40,072 nt of DNA from NCBI RefSeq assembly GCF_001425785.1, contig NZ_LMDI01000024.1:65199-105270 (forward strand). The letters run 5' to 3'. The notes under the pieces are model-generated. The model did no database searches and had not been told where the DNA came from. It saw only the letters and a list, made by a program, of their open reading frames with translations. The position numbers were made by a program, and so were the translations under genes. The DNA is from Rhizobacter sp. Root1221. Lineage in GTDB: Bacteria; Pseudomonadota; Gammaproteobacteria; Burkholderiales; Burkholderiaceae_C. This document shows, one piece after another, positions 20,961 to 30,453 of this stretch (its first letter is position 1; the number at the start of each line of letters is the position of its first letter).

Positions 20961-21714
20961 GGAGGGCCTCCTCGGCAAAGGCGCGCGGCGCGGCAAGCCG
21001 GCGCTGGAAATACTGGACGAAGGCCCGGCGGTGGGCCGCCGGATCGGGGAACGGCGAATCGTGGTGCAACCAGGTGTCGGGGATGGTGTCGACGATGGCC
21101 TCCAGCGTGGCCGTGGTGAGCAGCGCCGGCGCCTGGGCGTCCACGTCGGACAGGCGCGCGGCAAAGGGCAGCAGCACGTGGTCCTTGATGAGGGCGAAGG
21201 GTTTCGCGGCCATCTGAAGCGGGTCGCCCCACTGGTGCTGGAAGTACAGCGACGCGCCGTGGTCGATCAGCCACAGCCGGCGGTGCCACATCAGCAGGTT
21301 GGCGTTGCGCGGCGTGCGGTCGAGGTTGGTCACGAACCCGTCGAACCAGACGATGCGCGAGGCCAGGTCGGCATCGGGCCGGTCGGACAGCGGGTCGAAC
21401 GTGACCGAGCCGGGCAGGTAGTCGAGCGCCAGGTTCAGTCCGCCGCTCGCGCGGATGAGTTCCTGGATCTCGGGGTCGGGTTCGGTGCGGGCCAGTTCGG
21501 CATCGAGTTCCATGAACACGATCTCGGGCACCGGCAGGCCCAGCGCCCGGCCGATCTCGCCGGCCAGCAGCTCGGCGATCAACGCCTTGGGGCCCTGCCC
21601 CGCGCCGCGGAACTTGAGCACATAGAGGCCATCGTCGTCGGCTTCGACGATGGCGGGCAACGAACCGCCCTCGCGCAGCGGCGTGACGTAGCGGGTGGCG
21701 TGGAGGGTGCGCAT
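20935..21714 (-). CDS. HipA-like kinase family protein (259 aa)
   Basis: Protein kinase-like fold related to HipA (HipA_2 type). A possible ATP-binding lysine is in LYVLKFRGAGQGPKAL (Lys34). The catalytic loop reads FVTNLDRTPRNANLL (Asp132, Asn137), and the metal-binding motif is LIDHGASL (Asp151), so the active site looks intact. It is shorter than classical HipA (about 440 aa), and no HipB-like DNA-binding antitoxin lies next to it; DUF3037 occupies that place. The ATG at 21714 (MRTLHATRYV) is chosen because residues upstream do not match the family. Some databases mislabel this family as aminotransferase. Toxin activity is unproven. Confidence 0.78.
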   Translation of the reverse strand: MRTLHATRYVTPLREGGSLPAIVEADDDGLYVLKFRGAGQGPKALIAELLAGEIGRALGLPVPEIVFMELDAELARTEPDPEIQELIRASGGLNLALDYLPGSVTFDPLSDRPDADLASRIVWFDGFVTNLDRTPRNANLLMWHRRLWLIDHGASLYFQHQWGDPLQMAAKPFALIKDHVLLPFAARLSDVDAQAPALLTTATLEAIVDTIPDTWLHHDSPFPDPAAHRRAFVQYFQRRLAAPRAFAEEALRAHAAAHV

Positions 21715-21803
21715 CGAGCCGTCATTCTCGCCGATGTCCTCGCGGCGGCGCGGGACAATCGTCGTGCCTATCATGGCCGCCCATCGCATTCCTCCGCGCT
21801 CAC

Positions 21804-22157
21804 GTGAACAGCAGCACCCAACGCCTCGAACACTGGGAAGCCGACGCCGGCGACACCGGTGTGGCCCACCTCGACATCCCGCCTCACGCCCAACGCGACC
21901 GCACGTTCGAGGTGTGGGCCGACTGCGCGGTGCGCGCCGTGCCCGGCCACGACGCCCCCTGGCACGAGATGCGCCTGTTGCTCAACGGTGCGCAGCAGTG
22001 GGTGCGCCGCGTGCCCACCCACCCCGAAGGCCCCGATTCGCTCGACTACCGCGTGCGCTGCAAGGTGCCGCTCGGGGAGCCGCTGCGCATCACGGTGACC
22101 ACCGAGGTCCACGGCGCACGCCGGCTGTCCCTGCGGGTCGTGGCCGACGAGGAGTGA
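21804..22157 (+). CDS. Hypothetical protein (117 aa)
   Basis: I do not recognise this protein. It begins at GTG 21804 and is divergent from the HipA-like gene (89 bases). It is soluble, with no signal peptide or membrane helix. Alternating hydrophobic strands (FEVWADCAVRAV, MRLLLNGAQQWVRR, LRITVTTEV, SLRVVADEE) suggest a small beta-sandwich. It keeps strong third-position GC bias and a clean stop, so it is likely real. The ribosome site is weak, leaving the start uncertain. It may be a free unit or be cotranscribed with the GGDEF-EAL gene 108 bases downstream. Confidence 0.65.
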   Translation: MNSSTQRLEHWEADAGDTGVAHLDIPPHAQRDRTFEVWADCAVRAVPGHDAPWHEMRLLLNGAQQWVRRVPTHPEGPDSLDYRVRCKVPLGEPLRITVTTEVHGARRLSLRVVADEE

Positions 22158-22265
22158 ACCCGCCTGGCGGCCATCGGGCCCGTCCGTCAACCCGCGCGCA
22201 ACATTTGTGACGTTGTGGGCAATGCCCGCGCGCCCGGGCTCCCTGCCAGCCGGGAGAATCCTGCG

Positions 22266-24836
22266 GTGCCCCAGCCCCCCCTTTTTTCCCTCTCCCCCCC
22301 GACCCCACCCGACCCGTCCGTGGCCGGCGCGATGCTCGACGCGCTGCCCGGCCGGGTGTGCCTGATCGATGGCGACGGATTGCTGCGCCACACGAACCGG
22401 GCCTGGCGCGCGGCCGCCGGGGTGTCGTGGGGCGTGGAGGGCAGCCGCTTCGCCGACCACTGCCCGGACCCTGCCCTCGCCGCGCGCCTGCAGGCGCTGA
22501 TGCTGGCGCCGCAGGGCAACGTGTCCACGTGCATCAGCCCGATGCCGGGTGTGCGTGTCATGGCGCGCGCCAGCCGCTTCCGCCACGGGGACATCGACGG
22601 GGTGCTGCTGATCCTCGACGACGTGGACGCGCTCGACACCGGCGACGAGGCCCTCGCGCGGTTCCGTGCCGCGATGGAAACCACGTCCGACGCCATCTAC
22701 CTGGTGGACCGCGCCACCATGCGGTTCATCGACGTCAACGACGCCGCCTGCCGCCTGCGCCAGTGCACGCGTGCGGAGCTGATGGCCATGGGCCCCGCCC
22801 GCGCGCTGCTGACCGACCGCAGCGGCCTCGAAGCGGTCTACGACGGTGTGATCGCCGCGGGCGAAGCGGTGGAACCCGTCGAATGGACCCACGGCCGCGA
22901 CGATGGCGAACGCGTCTACGCCGAGATCCGCCGCCGCGCATTGCGCACGACAGACGGCTGGGTGATCGTGACCATCTCGCGCGACATCACCGCGCGCAAG
23001 AACGCTGAAAACGGCGTGCGCCGGGCCGCACGCCAGCAGGGCCTCATCGCGGGCTTCGGGCAGACGGCCCTGGCCACGCCCCGCATCGACACGCTGTTCC
23101 AGCGTGCCGCCGCCGTGGCCGCCGAAGGGCTGCACATCGAGTTCGCCGAGGTGAGCCAGCGCCTGCCGGACGGCGGCGCGCTGGTGCTGGCGGCCAGTGC
23201 CGGGTTCGACGACGGGTACGTGGGCCACCCGATGGCCGGTGAAGGCCGGCTCACGCAGAGCGCCCAGGTGATGCGTGCCAACGCCCCGGTGGTGGTGACG
23301 GATCATCCCGGTGAACTGCCCGGTGCGTGTGCGCTGCTGCAGCGCCACCACGTGCGCAGCGGCATGGGGGTGCCCATCCCGGGCCCGTTGGGGCCACGCG
23401 GTGTGCTCGGTGTGTACTCGCCGCGGGCCTGGCGGTTCAACGGCGACAGCGTGCACTTCCTGGAGAGCGTGGCCAACACGCTGGCCACCGCGATCGACCG
23501 CATCGAGGCCGAGAGCCGGCTGGTCCAGCTCTCCCAGTTCGACATGTTGACCGGCCTGCCGAACCGCGGCCTCGTGCTCGACCGCCTGTCGCAGGCGCTT
23601 GCCCACGCGCAGCGGCACGACTGGCGGGTGGACGTGATGTTCCTGAACCTCGACCGGTTCAAGATGGTCAACGACACGCTCGGGCACGCGATGGGTGACG
23701 CGCTGCTCGCGCAGGCCGCGCAACGCCTCAAGGCGTGCGCCCGCGCGAGCGACACGGTAGGCCGCCTGGGCGGTGACGAGTTCGCCATCGTGCTGCCCAA
23801 GCCCGACGACGCCGCGACCGTCGCCAAGCGGGTGATGGCCGCCCTGGCCGAGCCGTTCGAGCTCGCCGGCCAAGCCGTGCATGTGTCGGCGAGCATCGGC
23901 ATTGGCGTGTTCCCGAACGACGGGCATGACGCCGACACGCTGCTCAAGAATGCCGGCACCGCGATGAACCAGGCGAAGCAGCGTGGCCGCAACCACCACG
24001 TCTTCTACCTGCCGCAGATGAACGACCAGGCGGGCGAACGGCTGCGCCTGGAAAACCAGCTGCGGTACGCGCTCGAACGCAACGAGTTCCTGCTGCACTA
24101 CCAGCCCAAGGTCAACGTCGCGAGCGGCGAGATCACCGGTTTCGAGGCGCTGCTGCGCTGGCAGCACCCGGAACGGGGCATGGTGCCGCCGCTCGAGTTC
24201 ATCGCGACCCTCGAGGACACCGGCATGATCGTGCCGGTGGGCGAATGGGTGCTGCGCACCGTGTGCCGGCAACTCGCCCGCTGGAAGGCCGACGGCCTGG
24301 CGTTGAAACCGGTGGCCATCAACCTGTCGGCCCGCCAGTTCCAGGACAAGGGGCTCGACGAGGTGGTGCGCACCATCGTGGCCGAAGAAGGCGGCGACCC
24401 GTCGATGCTCGAGTTCGAGCTGACCGAGTCGATGCTGATGGCCGACGCGGACGCCGCCGCGCGCACGCTGTCGGCGCTGAAGACCTACGGCATCCGCCTG
24501 TCGGTGGACGACTTCGGCACCGGTTACTCGAGCCTGTCGTACCTGAAGCGTTTCCCGCTCGACGCGTTGAAGATCGACCGCAGTTTCATGCGCGACGTGA
24601 CCACCGACCACAACGACGCGTCCATCGCGCTCGCCATCATCCGCCTGGCGCACAGCCTGCGGCTCGACGTGGTGGCCGAGGGCGTGGAGACGGCCGACCA
24701 GCTGCAGTTCCTGCGGTCGCACGACTGCGACCAGATGCAGGGCTACTTCTTCTCGAAACCGCTGCCGGTGGCCGACTGCACACGGGTGCTGTCCGAGGAC
24801 AGGCGGCTCCAGGGCGCATCAGCCCTGGCCGCATGA
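22266..24836 (+). CDS. PAS-PAS-GAF-GGDEF-EAL cyclic-di-GMP enzyme (856 aa)
   Basis: Bifunctional-type cyclic-di-GMP turnover protein. From the N terminus: a PAS-like domain (about 20-125), a second PAS with PAC end (about 130-245, VTISRDITARKN), a GAF domain (about 265-420), GGDEF (about 430-590) and EAL (about 600-845). The cyclase motif GGDEF (502-506) and the substrate loop NLDRFKMVNDTLGH are intact. In the EAL half EAL (627-629), NLSARQF, ELTES, DDFGTGYSSL, LKIDRSF and VAEGVET are all present, so phosphodiesterase activity is expected. No membrane helix is visible, so it senses cytoplasmic signals. GTG at 22266 after GGGAG is preferred; GTG at 22215 would add 17 residues. Confidence 0.93.
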   Translation: MPQPPLFSLSPPTPPDPSVAGAMLDALPGRVCLIDGDGLLRHTNRAWRAAAGVSWGVEGSRFADHCPDPALAARLQALMLAPQGNVSTCISPMPGVRVMARASRFRHGDIDGVLLILDDVDALDTGDEALARFRAAMETTSDAIYLVDRATMRFIDVNDAACRLRQCTRAELMAMGPARALLTDRSGLEAVYDGVIAAGEAVEPVEWTHGRDDGERVYAEIRRRALRTTDGWVIVTISRDITARKNAENGVRRAARQQGLIAGFGQTALATPRIDTLFQRAAAVAAEGLHIEFAEVSQRLPDGGALVLAASAGFDDGYVGHPMAGEGRLTQSAQVMRANAPVVVTDHPGELPGACALLQRHHVRSGMGVPIPGPLGPRGVLGVYSPRAWRFNGDSVHFLESVANTLATAIDRIEAESRLVQLSQFDMLTGLPNRGLVLDRLSQALAHAQRHDWRVDVMFLNLDRFKMVNDTLGHAMGDALLAQAAQRLKACARASDTVGRLGGDEFAIVLPKPDDAATVAKRVMAALAEPFELAGQAVHVSASIGIGVFPNDGHDADTLLKNAGTAMNQAKQRGRNHHVFYLPQMNDQAGERLRLENQLRYALERNEFLLHYQPKVNVASGEITGFEALLRWQHPERGMVPPLEFIATLEDTGMIVPVGEWVLRTVCRQLARWKADGLALKPVAINLSARQFQDKGLDEVVRTIVAEEGGDPSMLEFELTESMLMADADAAARTLSALKTYGIRLSVDDFGTGYSSLSYLKRFPLDALKIDRSFMRDVTTDHNDASIALAIIRLAHSLRLDVVAEGVETADQLQFLRSHDCDQMQGYFFSKPLPVADCTRVLSEDRRLQGASALAA

Positions 24837-24898
24837 GAGGTCACCGACAGGCCCATGGCCCGTCATGACCCCCTCCACGCCGCAGGCCCACTGACCCG

Positions 24899-25600
24899 TC
24901 AGTCGGTCACCCTCACCCAGTCGTAATAGGCCGGGCCACTGCCGCCGTTGTACGTGCCGACGAACCCCACCGCGTTCGGCGTGTTGTTGCCCACCCAGTG
25001 GTTGAGCATCAGCCGCATCGGGGCGGAGATGGACGTGTTCACGCGCCGGAACTCCTGCTCCTGCCCGGCATCGTTCACGTGGAAGAAGCGCACGAACGTG
25101 GGCCGCCATTCGAAGCCGATGGTGCGCCAGCCTGTGGCGATGGAGAACTGCTGGAGGTTCTGCCGCCCGCCGGTCCACACGTTGGTGTGCAAGGTGCGGC
25201 CGCCGCGGATGAACTCGAGGTCGATCTCGAAGTGGTTGCCGGTGCCCGCCGTGCCGGTGTAGAGGAAAAAGGAGCTGTTGCCCCCTTCGATGGTGCCGGG
25301 TTGCAGGCGCGTCACGAACTTGCCGTACTGGAAGCTCTGCCACGTGCGTACTTCGCCGCACTTCACGTTGGACCGGTTCGAACTGTTCACGTTCAGCTGC
25401 AGGCCACCCCAGCCGGTGCGCCACACCTCGCTGTACGCGAAGGTGCATCCGAAAATGTCGCCGTTGGCCCAGTTGGCCGTCTCCCAACTGCCGCCGGGCC
25501 CGCCGGTGCCGTCGAATCCCTCGAAGAAATTGGCGGCGTGGGCGGCCGCGCCGCAGACCGTGGCAAGCGCCGCGACGGCGCCCAGGATGAGCTTGTTCAT
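24899..25600 (-). CDS. GH16 beta-glucanase, lichenase-like (233 aa)
   Basis: Secreted family 16 endo-beta-glucanase, closest in look to beta-1,3-1,4-glucanase (lichenase). A signal peptide (residues 1-22, ending AAAHA) precedes one catalytic beta-jelly-roll. The active site HFEIDLEF gives Glu125 (nucleophile), Asp127 and Glu129 (acid/base) in the E-x-D-x-E order used by lichenases, without the extra residue of laminarinases. FVTRLQPGTIEGGNSSFFLYTG is the usual upstream block. No carbohydrate-binding module is attached. The ATG at 25600 starts the signal peptide. It is the last gene of the minus-strand glucan-use run, 104 bases after the lipoprotein gene at 25705. A 62-base gap separates it from the convergent GGDEF-EAL gene. 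Confidence 0.9.
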   Translation of the reverse strand: MNKLILGAVAALATVCGAAAHAANFFEGFDGTGGPGGSWETANWANGDIFGCTFAYSEVWRTGWGGLQLNVNSSNRSNVKCGEVRTWQSFQYGKFVTRLQPGTIEGGNSSFFLYTGTAGTGNHFEIDLEFIRGGRTLHTNVWTGGRQNLQQFSIATGWRTIGFEWRPTFVRFFHVNDAGQEQEFRRVNTSISAPMRLMLNHWVGNNTPNAVGFVGTYNGGSGPAYYDWVRVTD

Positions 25601-25634
25601 CGTGTGTCTTTCCTCATGTGGTGGTGCGAACACA

Positions 25635-25653
25635 CGGCCGCACCGTGCGGCCG
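25635..25653. terminator. Hairpin between lipoprotein and GH16 genes
   Basis: An 8-base-pair GC-rich stem (25635-25642 with 25646-25653) and a 3-base loop follow the lipoprotein stop and precede the GH16 start on the minus strand. There is no T-run. It could reduce read-through or protect message ends. Confidence 0.4.
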
Positions 25654-25704
25654 CGTGGAGACGAGGGCTGTGTCCGCCCTTTCGCCAGCCCTCCCCGCGG
25701 ATGA

Positions 25705-26418
25705 TCAGTTGCTGAACGAGACGCGGCCGACGCTCAGGTCGTGGGCGCCTGCCGACACGGCGCTGTTGATCACGTCGACCGAGAACACACCTGCCTTGAC
25801 GGCAGCGACCGCACTGCCGGCGCCGTTGCAGTACTCGGGCAACGGGAAGCTCGTGCTGTCGAGGTCGATGACCACTTCGGATTGCGTGGAGTTCACCAGC
25901 GCCTGCGCGGTGGCCGTGCAGCCGTCGGCCGCCACCGGGTTCGGCTGCAGCTTGATCGTCAGCGTGGCGTCGGTGCTCGACTTGAGCTCGATGCGCAGCT
26001 TGCCGAACGAGGAGGCATTGAACGGCGTGATCGGTGCCGTGCCGGTGTTGTTAGGCGCATACAGGCGCAGGGCCGCGCCGGCAAAGGCCTGCGCACCGGT
26101 CAGCGACGTCGCGAACGTGACGGCGCCGGCCGCGAACGACACCGCCCCCAGCGTCTGCTCGTTCGATTTCTCGGCGAACGCATACGTTTCGACCTTGCCG
26201 ACTTCGCTCGTGTCGGTACTGTTCATCGGCGTGGCGAACGGTGTGCTGGTCGCGGGTGCCGGAGCCGGAGCCGGTGGCGTGCCGGCGGGCGGTGCGGACA
26301 CCGGCGGCGTGGCCGTGGGGGTGGTTTCGTCGTCGCCGCTGCCGCAGGCCGTCAACGCGACGGCAGCGAACAGGGCCAGCAGGCCGGCCTGGGTGGCCTT
26401 GTGGATCGGGTGTTTCAC
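25705..26418 (-). CDS. Secreted lipoprotein, member 1 of a three-paralogue family (237 aa)
   Basis: Predicted lipoprotein: signal peptide with lipobox LTAC (Cys25), then a threonine/proline/alanine linker (about 30-62) and a beta-rich domain to the end. The C-terminal 100 residues share a pattern with the proteins at 26512-27312 and 37868-38548: LRIELK, a later LTIKL strand, a GC motif (DGCTATAQAL), a VVIDL strand, a cysteine after PEY (PLPEYCN), and a closing VGRVSFS strand. This resembles carbohydrate-binding jelly-roll domains, but I recognise no named family. Its position between GH16 and other glucan-use genes suggests binding of a glucan at the cell surface or in the periplasm. Confidence 0.72.
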   Translation of the reverse strand: MKHPIHKATQAGLLALFAAVALTACGSGDDETTPTATPPVSAPPAGTPPAPAPAPATSTPFATPMNSTDTSEVGKVETYAFAEKSNEQTLGAVSFAAGAVTFATSLTGAQAFAGAALRLYAPNNTGTAPITPFNASSFGKLRIELKSSTDATLTIKLQPNPVAADGCTATAQALVNSTQSEVVIDLDSTSFPLPEYCNGAGSAVAAVKAGVFSVDVINSAVSAGAHDLSVGRVSFSN

Positions 26419-26478
26419 GGGAACTCCGGTGCGAGTGAGGGTGTCTCATAGTGGCGATGCCTCACCCGCCCCGCAGTG

Positions 26479-26496
26479 GCCGGCTTGCTTTCCGGC
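26479..26496. terminator. Small hairpin between paralogue genes
   Basis: A 5-base-pair stem (GCCGG 26479-26483 with CCGGC 26492-26496) lies in the 93-base gap between the paralogue genes at 26512 and 26418. It is weak and may not be functional. Confidence 0.25.
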
Positions 26497-26511
26497 TAGC
26501 GGATCTTGCGA

Positions 26512-27312
26512 TCAGTAGCACATCATCAGGCCGAGCCGGTTGCGCTCGCACACGACGTGGCGCCCCGGCGCTGCCGCGGCCACGGGCTTGGGCGACTCAA
26601 CCGCCTTCCTGGGTGCCTCCGGGGCCTTCGCGGGGCGCTGCCGGACGGGGGCCGACGCGGCTTGCACCGCCTCGCCGACAGGCGCGGAAGTCGTCCGCTG
26701 CGCCACCAGCTCGATGCGGCCCACGCGCAACACGTACGGACGAGCCGACGGTTCGTTGACGGTCACTTCGACGTGGGTCAGCGCCGCCAGCGTCTGCACG
26801 ACGGAGGCACCCTGCTCGCCGCAGTAGGTCTCCGGCGAAAACGCATCGAGCGGGATCACGTAGTCCTGCGGCTCGGCCGTCACGCGCTGCATCATCACCG
26901 GGTAACAACCCGCGGCCTGGATGCGGCGGTCGGGGCCCTTCAGGCGGATGCGCAGCACCTGTGGCGTGGCCGCGGCCAGCCGGATGCGCATCTGGCGCGC
27001 CGCGGAGGCATCCACCGGGTGTGCCAACGGGTTGGCGGCCACGTCCATGCCCAGCGTGAGCCAGCGGCTTCCTGACGCGTCACCGAGCCGGCCCGTGACC
27101 TGCAGCAGGCCGTCCGACACGGACAGCGATTCGAACCGCGCGTCGCCGGGTTTCTCGGACATCGCGATCGGGTTCACCGGCGCCCCAGCCGACGTGGTGG
27201 CAGGGGCCACGAAGTCGGCCCAGCGGAGGTCGGCGCCGAACGCGAAGGAGGCCGACAGGGTCACGAGGCACGAGGCCCCGGCAACGCGCAGCGCGCGGAA
27301 CAACAAGGGCAT
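26512..27312 (-). CDS. Secreted protein, member 2 of the three-paralogue family, with Pro/Ala-rich tail (266 aa)
   Basis: Exported protein (signal peptide 1-26, cleavage near FGA-DL, no convincing lipobox) with one beta-rich domain (about 27-195) and a 70-residue proline/alanine/lysine-rich tail ending in CERNRLGLMMCY. The domain strongly resembles the lipoprotein at 37868: both have LRIRLKG or LRVRLVG, then GCYPVxMQxVT, DYxIPLxAFxPE and a cysteine-glycine (YCG/HCG), and end on a VGxI strand. The tail may span the envelope or bind the cell wall. The ATG at 27312 starts the signal peptide, with a weak ribosome site. It follows the AraC-type regulator on the same strand (110 bases). Confidence 0.72.
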   Translation of the reverse strand: MPLLFRALRVAGASCLVTLSASFAFGADLRWADFVAPATTSAGAPVNPIAMSEKPGDARFESLSVSDGLLQVTGRLGDASGSRWLTLGMDVAANPLAHPVDASAARQMRIRLAAATPQVLRIRLKGPDRRIQAAGCYPVMMQRVTAEPQDYVIPLDAFSPETYCGEQGASVVQTLAALTHVEVTVNEPSARPYVLRVGRIELVAQRTTSAPVGEAVQAASAPVRQRPAKAPEAPRKAVESPKPVAAAAPGRHVVCERNRLGLMMCY

Positions 27313-27399
27313 GGGGTCGCTCGGCAGTGGGACATGGACGCCGTTTGTACCCACCCCATCGCGCCGTGTCCTGACCGGTCTTGCGAAGCGTCGCTGACC

Positions 27400-27415
27400 G
27401 CCCGCCGTGGCGGGC
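27400..27415 (-). terminator. Hairpin after the AraC-type regulator
   Basis: A GC-only 6-base-pair stem (27400-27405 with 27410-27415) with a four-base loop lies eight bases past the regulator stop codon on the minus strand. No clear T-run follows, so termination strength is uncertain. Confidence 0.4.
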
Positions 27416-27422
27416 CGTTCCG

Positions 27423-28397
27423 TCAACCGGGTCGCACACGGACCGGCATGCGCAACGCGCAGTCGACCCAGTCATCGCCCGGGGTCGAGACCTGGCGGTC
27501 GTACCGCTCGAAGAACTGGCCCTCGCCGAGCGCGTAGGGTGACTGAGGCAACCACCCGTTGAGCAGTGCATCCCACCCGCGCCCGATGTGGCGCGCAGGC
27601 CCGGTGTAGTGCAACGAGGCATACAGGCCTGCCGGCACGGTGCGGCGCAGCGGTCGCAGGCCCGGGTCGACCCAACCCGGAGGCACCTGGACGCAGGCGT
27701 CGAGCCGGCAGTGCGCCGGCGCCGTGATGGCGGGGTCGTCGACCCCCATCGACAACAGCGGTTGGCCGGTGACGTCCAGCGCCTCGGCCCACGCCAGGAA
27801 CCGGGTCCACAGCGGCTTGGCCGACACCGCGTAGTCGCCCCGCTCCCGCAGGTACAGCACCTCGATCGCCTCGTGGCGCTTGACGTCGATGCGGAACGGC
27901 GCGCCGGCCCAGCCATCGTTGGCGGACACCCGCCAGTTCACCCAGCCCCCATGGCGCCATTGCGTGGGTGTCATGCCGAAGTGATCGCGGAACGCCCGGG
28001 CGAACGCCTCCGACGACGCGAAGCCGCAGCCGAGCGACACGTCGGTCACCCGCTCGTCGCGGCAGTGGCGCAACCGGCCCGCGGCCGTTTCCAGCCGCCG
28101 CCGCCGCACGAACTCCTTGACGGTTTCGCCAGTCCACGCATGGAACAGGCGATGGAAATGAAACGGCGAGATCGCAGCGCGTCCGGCCAGGCAGTCGAGG
28201 CTCAGGTCACCCGCCAGGTTCAGGTCGACGAAGTCGAGCACCTGCTCCATTCGGCGGATGTGGTGGGCATGCAGCACCGGGCCGTCAGCACGGCGTGCCG
28301 GAGGTCCGATGGGCATGTCCGCGCCGACCAGCGTGGCCAGGCAAGGTACGGCGAGCGCCGCGTGAGGGGCCCCAACCGGTACGGCAATGGGATTCAT
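27423..28397 (-). CDS. AraC-family regulator with GyrI-like ligand domain (324 aa)
   Basis: Transcription factor with two AraC helix-turn-helix motifs at about residues 50-150 (LSLDCLAGRAAISPFHFHRLFHAWTG and VTDVSLGCGFASSEAFARAFRDHFGMTP) followed by a GyrI-like/AraC-effector-binding domain (about 160-320). Such Rob-type proteins sense small molecules through the C-terminal pocket. The first 45 residues are not typical. The ATG at 28397 follows GAGGA. It starts 31 bases after the ABC ATPase gene on the same strand and may be transcribed with the importer. That makes it a second regulator of this sugar locus besides LacI, but the target and ligand are unknown. Confidence 0.88.
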   Translation of the reverse strand: MNPIAVPVGAPHAALAVPCLATLVGADMPIGPPARRADGPVLHAHHIRRMEQVLDFVDLNLAGDLSLDCLAGRAAISPFHFHRLFHAWTGETVKEFVRRRRLETAAGRLRHCRDERVTDVSLGCGFASSEAFARAFRDHFGMTPTQWRHGGWVNWRVSANDGWAGAPFRIDVKRHEAIEVLYLRERGDYAVSAKPLWTRFLAWAEALDVTGQPLLSMGVDDPAITAPAHCRLDACVQVPPGWVDPGLRPLRRTVPAGLYASLHYTGPARHIGRGWDALLNGWLPQSPYALGEGQFFERYDRQVSTPGDDWVDCALRMPVRVRPG

Positions 28398-28428
28398 GGA
28401 TGTCCTCGGTGACGGGCCCGCCAGGGCC

Positions 28429-29511
<1,083 letters not shown>

Positions 29512-29547
29512 GGTGGATTTTGGATTCCGTGAAGCGGGAGAAGGCTC

Positions 29548-30450
29548 TCAGCCCTTGACTGCGCCGGCGGTGAGGCCTTCGATGAGGCGCCGCGAATAGA
29601 GGATGAACAGCACGAGCAGCGGCAGCACCGTGATGGCCGAGCCCGCGCTGATGGCGCCCCATGGCGTTTGGCCGGTGCCCTGCAGCGAACGCAGCACGAG
29701 CGGTGCGGTGAACATGTCGACGTCGCTCATCACCAGCAGCGCGCCCACGAAGTTGTTGTACGCGCCGATGAACGTGACGAGCCCGAGCGTGCCCATCGCC
29801 GGCCCGATCAGCGGCAGCACCACGCGCCAGTAGATGCCGAACTCGCCGCACCCGTCCATGCGCGCGGACTCCACCAGTTCGCGCGGCACGGCCGAGCCGA
29901 TGTACTGCCGCATGAGGAACACGCCAAACGCGGAACAGGCCCCCGGCACGATCAGCGCGCGCGTGGTGTTGAGCCAGTCGAGTTCCTTCATCAGCAGCAC
30001 GAACGGGATCATCCCGACGAATGCGGGCAGCAGCATCGTGGCCATCAAGCCGCCGAACAGCATCTGCTTGCCCGGGAACTCGTACATCGCGAACCCGTAG
30101 CCGCCCAGCGAGCAGAAGAACAGGTTGAGTGCCGTGGCCGCCCCGGCGATCCACAACGACAGCATCAGGCTGCGCCAGAAATGCGGCCGCTCGGCGACCA
30201 GCGCCTTCAGGTTGTCGAGGAAGGCGTCGCCGAACCACAGCGGTGGTGGCACCGAGAGGATGTCGGTGTTCGTGTGCGTGGCGAACACGAACATGAAGTA
30301 GAACGGCACCAGCATGATCACGGCGCCGAACAGCACCAAGGCGTAGGGCACCCAGGCCACCGGCCGGCGCAGCACCTTGGCCGCACGGCGCTGGAAGGGC
30401 GTCGGCAAGGCGATGGCGGTCGACGCCATCGAGGGGGATGACGAGAGCAT
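29548..30450 (-). CDS. Sugar ABC importer permease, MalG type (300 aa)
   Basis: Inner membrane permease of the CUT1 family with six predicted helices. The cytoplasmic EAA loop that docks the ATPase reads VESARMDGCGEFGIYWRVVLP. The C terminus ends in the usual SRRLIEGLTAGAVKG. It lies three bases after the MalF-type gene and is clearly cotranscribed with it. The substrate, probably a beta-gluco-oligosaccharide, is inferred only from neighbours. Confidence 0.93.
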   Translation of the reverse strand: MLSSSPSMASTAIALPTPFQRRAAKVLRRPVAWVPYALVLFGAVIMLVPFYFMFVFATHTNTDILSVPPPLWFGDAFLDNLKALVAERPHFWRSLMLSLWIAGAATALNLFFCSLGGYGFAMYEFPGKQMLFGGLMATMLLPAFVGMIPFVLLMKELDWLNTTRALIVPGACSAFGVFLMRQYIGSAVPRELVESARMDGCGEFGIYWRVVLPLIGPAMGTLGLVTFIGAYNNFVGALLVMSDVDMFTAPLVLRSLQGTGQTPWGAISAGSAITVLPLLVLFILYSRRLIEGLTAGAVKG

Positions 30451-30453
30451 GGT

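Noticed and set aside
20935-21714. Labelling the HipA-like protein as an aminotransferase or as a proven toxin
   Set aside because: Kinase catalytic loop motifs are visible and no PLP-lysine motif is; there is no HipB-like antitoxin to support a classic toxin-antitoxin call.
21771-24722. A 983-codon open frame on the minus strand opposite the GGDEF-EAL gene
   Set aside because: The opposite strand encodes intact PAS, GAF, GGDEF and EAL motifs; this frame is a compositional shadow.
24837-24898. Inverted repeat GGTCACCGAC ... GTCGGTCACC between GGDEF-EAL and GH16 as a terminator
   Set aside because: When complemented, the arms mismatch at two positions and the loop is long; not convincing.
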